Shown here: piece after piece, positions 55,281-64,000 of the stretch
Layout: every line of letters starts with the position of its first letter
How positions within the stretch are numbered: the first letter of the stretch is position 1
NCBI RefSeq assembly: GCF_004115265.2
Contig: NC_046297.1
Span: forward strand, 4,150,001 to 4,214,000
DNA length: 64,000 nt
Direction: 5' to 3'
Source of the DNA: Rhinolophus ferrumequinum
Taxonomy: Eukaryota > Chordata > Mammalia > Chiroptera > Rhinolophidae
The notes under the pieces: model-generated
Seen by the model: the letters and a program-made list of their open reading frames with translations, nothing else
What the model was told of the DNA's origin: nothing
Databases searched by the model: none
Position numbers and translations under genes: made by a program

Positions 55281-57730
55281 CACCTGGAGATAGGTTTATC
55301 AGGGAAGTTGGTATATGCAAAATAAAATAAAAATAGGGACTAAGCAATTGAACCCCATCCGAAACAGGTACCTTGACCGCTCAAAAGAAGATGGTGGTGA
55401 CCAACCAGAAAGACACTCTGACTGTGGGGAAAAGAATCTGGGCGCAGTGAAAGGAGAGCGTGTAGAGTCAGCTGGCCAACTAACCTTTCCGGAGGCCCTC
55501 AATCACAAAAGACTTCCCGAGGAGCGAAGCCCCACCCCTGTGATCTTGATAAAGGTTGGGTGGCGGTCTGGGCTCCTCACTGGTGACATTTGGGATTCCC
55601 TTGGGTTGTCCCATTGTTGTTGTTTTAAATAACTGTCAGTGTGAAATAACCTCCTTTTAGTTGCTTTTGGTTGCTTTACTCGGCCTTGTGTAGCAGGGGC
55701 AGACACTGGAAATTGCTCTGTAAAATGCCAACCTGAAGAGTTAGGCTGAGTGACGTCACCCCACGGGCCGTGTCTGCTCCTGGTCATCTTTCCTGCTTGC
55801 CCACCTCTGGCAGGTGACCCTGCTTCCTTACCTCAGAACTACCTGGGCACTGCCGCAACTGGGCAAACATGTATTCAGGCCAGAAGCACTTCAGATCGTA
55901 CGATTGCTCTTTCAATATTTACCGTCCTGCTCCGGGCGGCCTAGGCCAGAGGGCAGCTGATGACTTTCAAACACACGAAGAAAGGTTAATAGACTTGAAC
56001 GAGAGACCTATCGTGCTCTTAAGGCACTGTGGTGAGTGGCAAGTAGTGGTCCAGGGCACATAATGCCTGAGGAGATGGCTAGTATAAAACAAATAGCAAA
56101 ATAACACTGTGGAAACGGACGCTTTGCAGGGTCTACTCCCAGCAGGTGAGAGTAAAGGGCCACTCACCTCTGTCCATCCCACGCTCTCCACCCCAAAGCA
56201 TGCGTGGCTCTTTAAGGGGAGTTCATTTAGTTGTAAAAGTCAGGAGAGGTGGCAGGTGAGACTCTGCTTAAAGATTTTAAATCTTCTAAAAATTCAGATC
56301 TTGTCATTTGAGACTGTTTCCTTCCCTTACTCTGTAAGGAAATGGAGAGGACCTGGAACTAAAATCACTCACTTGAGCCACCAGGAAGGGGTGGCTCCCT
56401 ATTTTAGGGGTGCTCGTGGAGGTGTTGACCACGTGGGTGAGGAGGGCTGGGAGCCAGTTAGTCCCGAGTTCACTTGTCACTCATTGATCCGTGATCACTG
56501 AGCCATTTAAGCCAGTCACTGGAGAGCCCAGGTGGCAGGCTTTCGTTGCTGGGTTACGGTGCTCAACACGCAGGTCCAGCTCCCCGGAAGCACGCATGGA
56601 AGGAAGGACACAGGCCATTCAGCACAGTGCCATGTGGAAACCAGCGTCGGGCTGCAAGGGTGGCAGTTACAGGTGGCCCGGTCCCGGCAGCTCTCCCCCA
56701 TTCTATGCCGGGGGGGAGGGAGTCTCCCTCCTCCCTCCCTGCAGAGCGCAGGGGGGAGTAGCAGGGCATGTCATAGGCACCAGTTCTCTAGTTGCCAGCA
56801 GGAGCAGTCATGCCATCCTGTGTCCATCTGGCCCAGAGGGGCCTTGGGCAATTGCTCTGCTGTGTTGCAGTGGCTTCTACCCTAACTGGCCTCTCAGACT
56901 GTCCTCGCCGACGGCCCCATGCTGACCCACGGCCTCCACTGGCGTCCTGCCCACGGAGACTCTAGGCCATGGGGACCGGGTGTTGCTTTCCGGCCCTGGA
57001 CCGAGTGCACGGAACAATGTGCGTTTATCTGATGAGGCCTATGTGAGATTTTAAAACCCAATGGAAATGATTTTAGAATACACCCTTTTTCTTACAATAA
57101 ATGTTTTAGTTTTCTTCTTTGGCTAATAAAAAAGAAGAAAATGGAAATAGAAAACAAAATGGGAAATATAATCTTATTTAAAAAAAAAAAAAATTAACAT
57201 GTTTCACCCAGATGTCAGCGAGGACCTGCCTGTCATTTAATAAAACACTTAAAGATTTTAATTGATTTCAGACTGAACTGAAATAATTGCTACTTGTGTA
57301 GCTTTCTTTCAGACAGCTAATCTAATCTTACAGTAATGCGGTATTAGATTATGCGGTATGGTGTTCAGACCAACCTCCACCTGGAGATAAGTTTTATTCA
57401 GAGTACCACATTATAAGAAAATATGAAAATCTGAGGCACCTACAGGGAAGAATAGAAATGATGAAGGGATATGAAACCCTGTTATATAAAGAAGATTCCA
57501 GAAATTAGTTACCTTCTTCCTGAAACACATTGTGCGTACTTAAAAGGGAAATGTTAGCTATCTTAAAATGTTTGGAAAACAACTAGATTTATTTTGTCCA
57601 TATCAGGAAAACATAATTATATCTAATAAATAGGGAGTCATAAAAAAATGAGTTTGACTCAGTATAAGGAAGACCGTTCCAGCAGCTGGTGTCTTCTAGA
57701 AATGAGATGCTGTGCCAAAGAAAGTTTCCC
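55281..57730. other. Unassigned intergenic sequence
   Basis: Moderately GC-rich from 55.3 to 57.0 kb with several overlapping open stretches on both strands but no recognisable protein. 57.05-57.7 kb is AT-rich with an A-run near 57180. I see nothing to annotate. Confidence 0.55.
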
Positions 57731-57739
57731 TTCCCCAAA

Positions 57740-57840
57740 ATCATTCAATTCACAAATATTTTTTGTGGCTACGGGCCAGTCATTGTTTTCACACTGAGAC
57801 ATAGCCACGAATAAAGGGCAAGAAAAGGGCTGAGAGTCAC
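57740..57840 (-). repeat. L2 LINE 3' end, antisense
   Basis: TCATTCAATTCACAAATATT, then GGCCAGTCATTGTTTTCACA and AGCCACGAATAAAGGGCA follow the reverse L2 tail. Confidence 0.55.
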
Positions 57841-60285
57841 ATCTGGGCCGGTATAGGAGACCTTAGAATCTGAAGAGGAAAGTGAAATTACACGATTTCC
57901 CTGGGATTTTCTCCTACTCTAAAATTTTATACTTTTATTCATTTGAAGAAAATAATAACCACAGCCTATTTATCATTTCCTATTATAATTAGTGCTTTCT
58001 GGACAATGATCATTGTCTTATTGTTTTCCTGCAGTGCTAATGAATTGTATGTTATATAGAAAAAAGGGTTTTCCACTAGTTCTGGACTCAGCAAACCCAG
58101 GAGAAAGGTCGCAATGGTAGCGAGTTTCCTATTTTGGTAGCCTGACAGGTCTGCCCTTTGCAACTCGTCCAGTTAATCAAGATGTTTTTAATCTAACCTT
58201 TCTTTTCAAACACATTCACTTTCAGCATAAACTTCAGGCATCAGTACAATTGATAACACGCCTCCCAAACCCTCACTGAAGTCACTGCTAGAAATGTTAG
58301 AGAGAACAGGAGTAGATAGAAAGTATTCCTGCAAACTTTCCATCAAACCACAAATCAAAGTTATTGTGCAACTGGGAATGAAGCTTGCTAACGACAGGAT
58401 TATATATACAATTTTTAAAGTCTTCTTAACACAGATATTGTGAAATATTTTGAGAAATATACCAAGGCACTGTGGTTGTAACATGTTGTGTTCTGCTCAT
58501 TAAAAAAAGTATGCTTTGGTATTAAGATGCCATGATTTCTTAGAGATCACCGCTTCATTTCCTACCTGCTCACAAACTATATTCAAGAATTTATTCTACC
58601 AATTTTCCATGATCCAAATTTACTTTAAAAAAAAAATTAGAACATCTAGAGTCTGATCACTTGAGCTCACTTTCTCCTCTAGTGTCTCTAAGAGTGAAAT
58701 TATTTTCCTGAATCCTTTTCATTTTATCCCATGTCCTCTTATGAAATATTCCTACTAAGAATACACTTTAAAATTTATTCCAAGATGGAATTTAACAGAA
58801 TATCTGTATTGTAACTATGGAAGAGGATGTTGCTTTAATTGAATTGATATTAAGTAATAAAGAACACTTACAGAAATAAAAAATAAAATTATGATAAATT
58901 TTCTTAAACATATTAAAGACCTTTTAAAAAAATCATTAAAAGATAGAGAGCTATCCTACTCCACTATATTCTTTTCATCATTTCCGTGGAAGTTTTATCA
59001 GCCGCTAAAAAAAAAAATTTCACTTTAAGACTACGTTTCCATTTTCAAGCATTATATTCTTAATTTAAAAAAGAAAGAAAGAAAAGAAAACTTGACACTG
59101 GCATTAGGACTTTTAGTTTGTCTGGCATTAGGACTTTGGATTTGAAACACTTCCAAAAATGATTACAATTAGGTTTTCTAAACTCTAGGATAATCGATCA
59201 GATTTTACATTTATTGTCTCTTGTCCCCACCCATTAGATTGTCATCGAAGGGGATGGGACTTCTCTGTCTTGTCCTGTGCACCCAAGGTCTAGAGCAATA
59301 CGTGACACAGAGAAGGGGACAAATAAATATATTCTGATGACCTAAACGTCTCCTAGTCATAGTCTCTGGCGATTTTAAAAATTAAGACGAGGTGGAGGCG
59401 GCTGACGAGGAAGAGGGACTGCCTCTTGAGCCCACAATTGCCCTTCTTAGTCCAGTACCAGTTTTCCTTGTTACTTTCTAAAGTATTTTGAGAGTGAAAT
59501 TTGCCATCCAAGCAATTCACAGTGGACTGCAAACAATCTCTGCCTCAAGACCTCTCACAAAATAAGGTTTTAGTCTCAAGTGTGCTAAGGCATCATGATC
59601 GATAACAGCTGGCTGGCAGACAGGGCTTCCTGAGTTCTGAGAAGGCTGGCACCGATCCTCCTTGAGGAAGGACTTGGAGAGCACAGAACTTGGAGAATAC
59701 AAGACCATCCCCAGAATCAGAGCACTGAGGTCATACTGGGAATAGCAGTTACCTGTGGGTAGAGGGCACCGTCCCCAGGTGGTCCCTAATCATAGTTTCA
59801 CATTAGAATCCATTGTGGAGTTTTTCTCAAACTCTGGGCTATTTTTCATGGTTACTACATCACAAGAGCACAGCCTCAACATCCCGGAAAATGACGGCAG
59901 AACATGGGCTTGGTACTTACATGAAGGATTTCAAACCCACAGCCTCACGTTTCATTACCCTGTGTCACCTCTTTTTCCACTGTATCCCTGTCATATACTG
60001 GCGATCCCTTGGCATCACAACGAAGAAAGCTCACAATTTCCCAAACTTTTGAATCCCGCTCTAGCAAGCTACGTGTTCCTCAGTAGCTGCATCTGTTGCT
60101 CTGGAGTCCATTTCCAAAGAACGGGATTAACCCAATGCTCCACACTGAGTGCCAAAGGCCAACCATCCTCTGAGGCTCGCCCCGCCAGCTGACAACTTCT
60201 GTAGTCCCACAAGATAAAGACCAAATTCCTTAGGTTGCCCACCCAGGCCTTCCTGCAATGTATTCTGCCATCTCTCTAACTTCTC
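57841..60285. other. AT-rich intergenic sequence
   Basis: No gene is visible. A short L2 3' tail (GACACAGAGAAGGGGACAAA) lies near 59270-59340. The rest is unassigned. Confidence 0.6.
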
Positions 60286-60289
60286 TTCT

Positions 60290-60366
60290 GTATTAGTCAA
60301 GGTTTTGCAGAGAAAGAGAACCAACAGGATGTGTGGATGTGTAGAGGTGTGTGTATCTATCATCTA

Positions 60367-60425
<59 letters not shown>

Positions 60426-60436
60426 GAATTGGCTCA
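60290..60436 (+). mobile_element. LTR-like fossil fragment split by a microsatellite
   Basis: A TATTAGTCAAGGTTTTGCAG start, GAGAACCAACAGGATGTG, and AATTGGCTCACGCA after the microsatellite resemble the 5' part of an old LTR of the ERVL/MaLR group. The family is uncertain. Ancient and non-coding. Confidence 0.4.
60354..60426. repeat. (ATCT)n tetranucleotide microsatellite
   Basis: An ATCT/GTCT array with about ten perfect ATCT units at its right end; likely polymorphic. Confidence 0.95.
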
Positions 60437-60444
60437 CGCAATAC

Positions 60445-60840
60445 CCATCTGTATTTGTTTACCAAGACTGCCATAAAGAAATCCTGGAGACTCAGGGGAT
60501 CAATGTATCTTCTCACGGTCGGGGTGTCCAAGATCACGGTGTCAGCAGAATTACTTCCTCCTAAGGCCTGTCTCCTTGGCTTGTAGACGGCCACCTTCTC
60601 TTGGGGGCCTCACATGGTCTGACTGTGTGTGCATACCCCTCATGTCTCGTGTGCGTCCAAATTTTCTCTCCTTGTAAGGCCACCAGTCAGGTTACGTTAG
60701 AGCGCAGCCTAATGACCTCATTTTACCTTAATTACCTAATTAAAGACTCTGTCTCCAAATATAGACATATTCTGAGGTCCTGGGGGTTAGAGTTTCCACA
60801 CATGAATTTGGGAGGTGGGGGTACAGTTCAGGCCACGCCA
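60445..60840 (+). mobile_element. MLT1-type MaLR solo LTR fossil, sense
   Basis: Blocks in MaLR LTR order: TGCCATAAAGAAATCCTGG, TTCTCACGGTCGGGGTGTCC, GTAAGGCCACCAGTCAGG, CTTAATTACCTAATTAAAGA, and GGGGTTAGAGTTTCCACACA near the end. It is a solo LTR, ancient and non-coding; exact subfamily not resolved. Confidence 0.7.
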
Positions 60841-61014
60841 CTATCCCAATTCCAAAAGTATTTTTTTCCTTTTGTGCATTCTAGCACTTTAAATGTATGT
60901 GACATAATTTCCACTTTCCTTATGCATTACCTGAAAATTGTTTTCCAAGTGCGTTATAGTTGTACGCATTTATCTCTACCTCTCTGAATGGACTTCGAAT
61001 CACTTAGTGAACTT

Positions 61015-61145
61015 CAAAATTTTCTTAAGCTTGGGCTCCAATTCCAGAGGTTCTGACTTGATAAGCAGGGTTGAGACTGGCACAGGTGTGTTTCAGAAGC
61101 CCCTTGCATGATTCCAGCGTCTCTACCAGGGTTGAGAACTGCAGT
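61015..61145 (+). repeat. MER5A-like fragment
   Basis: CAATTCCAGAGGTTCTGACT, then CAGAAGCCCCTTGCATGATT and GGGTTGAGAACTGC are the MER5A 3' half in order. Confidence 0.5.
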
Positions 61146-61194
61146 CACAGTGGAAAGTGACGCAGACGAAGGACCTTTGCCTGTTTTGTGTCAT

Positions 61195-61430
61195 GGTGGA
61201 TCCCCAGGCAGTGCCAGGCACAGGGTAAGTGGTCAATAAATATTTGGTGGCATACATCTTGTTTTCACCATTTTTCAGCTGTATAAACTCTGAAAGGTCT
61301 TTCACGGGTTCTCGAAACCTGTTTCCACACTTATAAAATGGGGCTAACGATACTGACACGGGTCGGGGTGGTTTGGGAGAATAAAGGAGACGACAAAATA
61401 AGTTATTTGGCCCATGGGAGACGCCGACCA
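61195..61430 (+). repeat. L2 tail followed by MIR SINE, sense
   Basis: CAGTGCCAGGCACAGGGTAA with a CAATAAATATTTGGTGG end is an L2 3' tail. From about 61280, GTTTCCACACTTATAAAATG and GGGGCTAACGATACTGACAC are MIR core. Both are old. Confidence 0.6.
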
Positions 61431-63880
61431 GACGTGAACTCCCTTTTCTTCCAACGTTTGTGTTCTCCCCATGTTCCTGACCCTGGCAGAAATGCCATTT
61501 GGCCAACAGCAAAGTGCATGTGAAATGTATGGTGAGCGAGTAAATGCAAGGTGGGAAATCAAATGATAGATGCGGTATTGAGTTACTTAAGCGGGGCCTA
61601 AGAAGCGACGTCTTGTTTTCATTGTTGGTTGTGTGGATTCCACTGCTGTGCTCCTGGGCGGAGATAAGACAGTAAGTGTGAACCACAGGATATGCTGGAA
61701 TTATTTACAATACAATGTTTCTGCCAGTGCCTACTGAGGGAAACAGAAGTTATAATTTATCTGCATTCTCTCTTATTAAAATGAACGGTAGTAATTAAGA
61801 AACTGGAATGCGACCCAGTGAATTCCTCTGGCCCCAAACCTTGCTTGCAATAACATGTTGAGTTTCCACTGAATCCCAGAGACCTTAACAGTCATTATTA
61901 GGTGCTAAGAATAAATGTGGGAGAAGAGAAATGAGGGAGGGGAGAGAGAAACACACTTTTGAATTCCCCTCTTTCGATGTCTATGGTGTGTGCGTGTGTG
62001 CTTTGTAATCTGCTTTTCCATATTCACGGTGTTAAATTAAACCTGGTTAAATTAAACCTAGATATAAAGCATGGGGTTCTGATTTCTTGTCTACAATACT
62101 CAGAAAATAAACCTAAAGGAAACAACTGAATTTTTGCAAATCACTCTTGTAAATCTGTTTGAACAAGTGAAAATAGCCTGAGGGAAAATGCTGTATTCCA
62201 AGAGCCTGGCTTCTAAAGAAAGCTGAGTTCTGTGACTCAAGGAGGGTGTGGGAAGCCCTGGCCCTGTGCCCGTTGACTGATTTGGTCATTTATAGCTAAG
62301 GACTGGAAACATCAAGCACAGGTAACACGATACGGGAGGTCTGCCTGTTGGCATTTTCTCACCGAAGTCGGCTTAGGTCAAAACTGATGCAGGAAAATCT
62401 GTATGCAAGGCTACCATGTACTTTAGACCTTACAGTTTCGCCTTTCTGTGGAATTTGTTTCAATACGTTCAAGTTAAGAACTCTTCCTGTGAGGAGAATT
62501 TTTTGTGTGGATTATTTTGACATTTTATTCAAAATCCATCACTATATAAAAATTGTTCTAGTTCTCTGGAATTTTTTTTGTTTTGTTTTGTTTCCAAACC
62601 TTGCTCTCCACAGGACGTTTCATTTTGAAGACCTCAAATGCAACTTCCAAACTGGCCTCATTATAGGTGTAAAATTTCTTACCCCAAACCCTCAAGCCTT
62701 GAAATCATCAATGTCCGGTTTGAGATGTACATCAGGTCTGAGACAGGGAACATGAAGCATATGTACCAATATGTCCCATAATCCAATATGGTACTTTTTC
62801 AGCAAAATGTGCGTATTCACTTTGTTGTAAAGATTACAAATGGCCCCGTGTTAATTCAGGCGAGGCTTACCACCTAGCGAGCTGTGCCAGACTTACTTTT
62901 CTAATAAGTGCAGATGAAACCGTGGGATCGGGAACTCTTTCTCCATTTCCTTCCCCAATCGTCCCTTCCTCTCGGCCGTGTCACTCTTCGTCCATTCGCC
63001 CCAGCTGACCCGTCCAGAGGCCATCTTTGCCACCTGCCCGTACACCGGCCCCTCCCTGGGCCCAGCGTGGGGTTCACGTCCACGGCTTCACCCTGCCCGT
63101 CGTGACTCCCCTCTGACTTCCTCCAACAGCATCCGGTCACAGCTCTCCTCTTTCTAGTCCCACCTGTGCCAACCTGTCCTGCTCCCAGACACCTGTCGAC
63201 AGCCCGCACTCATGGTGGGTCTGTCTCAGCTCAGAGCCCCAGCGGACGCCTTCTGTCCTCTGGGGCCGTCCTAGTGCTTTCCTCACAACAGGGCTCCCTG
63301 TGCTCGGCCAGATCACGATCAGAAGGGGACACCAGGTACAATCTTCACCCACAGCCCCGCCACTTCCACAGCCTCTCGTTCACTTCCGTCCTCGATCTGC
63401 GCCACGCTCTGGGGTTCTCCAACCGTCCCCACTCCCCCAGGTGTTCCACAGCATCTCCTGATCTCCAAGTCAGGAAACCTCCTCGTGGAATTACACCCCA
63501 CCCTACCCCTTTTTTTTTTTTTTTGGCCAGAATTACTACTTCGTAAACTCTCCATTGACCCTGCAGAAAATTACCTTTACCTCTCGCTGGGCTGCCACAC
63601 TTGTTTGGACATTTGTCTGTCACAGCACTCACTTGATTCTCCATTTCTTTGCACTGCTGGATGTCACTGTCTGGGATGCTGCCTTATTCCTTTTCATGTT
63701 TACATGAGGAGAAGAGAGGGCCACACGCATTTGTGGAAAGATGTGTTACACAAAATGAAGCAAGTGTTTTTTTTGTTGTTGTTGTTGTTTTTTAAGTGTC
63801 AGATTTCTCATTTCCTGACCCATCCAGAGAAACCCGTTTCCCCACAGTTCTTAACCATTCTCTGACCTTCTCCCTAAAGG
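61431..63880. other. Unassigned intergenic sequence
   Basis: No gene is visible. 62950-63470 is pyrimidine-rich and may be a very diverged L2 in sense orientation. A T-run lies near 63510 and a GTT microsatellite near 63770. Confidence 0.55.
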
Positions 63881-63884
63881 GGGT

Positions 63885-64000
63885 CGAATGGTGTCTTCTA
63901 TGAGCAAAATGGTATGTCCACATTGTAATCCCTGGAACTCGGAATGTGATGTTGTTTGGAAATTGGGCTTTTGCGGATGTCACATAGTTAAGGATTTTGA
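63885..64000 (-). mobile_element. MLT1-type MaLR LTR fossil, antisense, cut by window end
   Basis: ATGGTATGTCCACATTGTAA, CCCTGGAACTCGGAATGTGA, GTTTGGAAATTGGGCTTTTG and CACATAGTTAAGGATTTTGA follow the reverse MaLR LTR. It is non-coding and ancient; the rest lies beyond the edge. Confidence 0.65.

Noticed and set aside
55315-56925. Cluster of 60-145 codon open stretches on both strands
   Set aside because: No splice-consistent linkage, no known motif, no promoter; I treat it as unassigned sequence.
60127-60594. Open stretches across the ATCT microsatellite
   Set aside because: The frame is produced by the tetranucleotide repeat and an LTR fossil.
1-64000. Bacterial-type systems such as CRISPR arrays, operons, integrases or toxin genes
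   Set aside because: Nothing of this kind is present; the window is ordinary mammalian DNA with spliced genes.

Overview
This is a nuclear genomic window from a placental mammal. The evidence is large multi-exon genes with GT-AG introns, CpG-island promoters, and abundant MIR, L2, L1M, MER5A and MLT1-type fossil repeats. Gene order CHMP4C - ZFAND1 - SLC10A5 - IMPA1 matches the block known on human 8q21.13. I see no Alu, B1, carnivore SINE or ruminant SINE and no young L1. There are three copies of a young-looking Tc1/mariner-type MITE (ends CCGTGTTTCC, TA target). A non-primate laurasiatherian, possibly a bat, is my best guess; the species call is inference from repeat content only.

Layout. 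1-7410 is intron 1 of CHMP4C (minus strand), whose first coding exon is at 7411-7600; exons 2 onward lie off the left edge. 7601-15900 is intergenic and rich in old L2, MIR and MLT1 pieces. ZFAND1 (plus strand) runs from a CpG island at about 15900-16560 to a poly(A) signal at 26368. Its eight coding exons join to 268 codons with two complete AN1 zinc fingers and one GC-AG intron. SLC10A5 is a single-exon 438-codon gene at 29978-31294. IMPA1 (plus strand) starts in a CpG island at about 33280-33930 and has eight coding exons (277 codons, all catalytic residues present) ending at 48263, with a 3' UTR that probably reaches about 49.75 kb. From 50 kb to the end I find no gene, only fossil repeats and unassigned sequence.

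How the genes relate. Three genes (ZFAND1, SLC10A5, IMPA1) are collinear and CHMP4C is divergent. They are functionally unrelated: ESCRT-III membrane scission, stress-granule/proteasome adaptor, orphan SLC10 carrier, and inositol phosphate recycling. I see no operon-like or novel multi-gene system. The points most worth a second look are a 78-bp GC-box tandem duplication just upstream of the ZFAND1 start codon, a triple ETS-type 14-bp repeat in the IMPA1 promoter, the GC-AG intron, a hairpin-forming MITE in the IMPA1 3' UTR, a set of CTCF-like motifs flanking IMPA1, a long inverted repeat beside CHMP4C exon 1, and altered sodium-site residues in SLC10A5.
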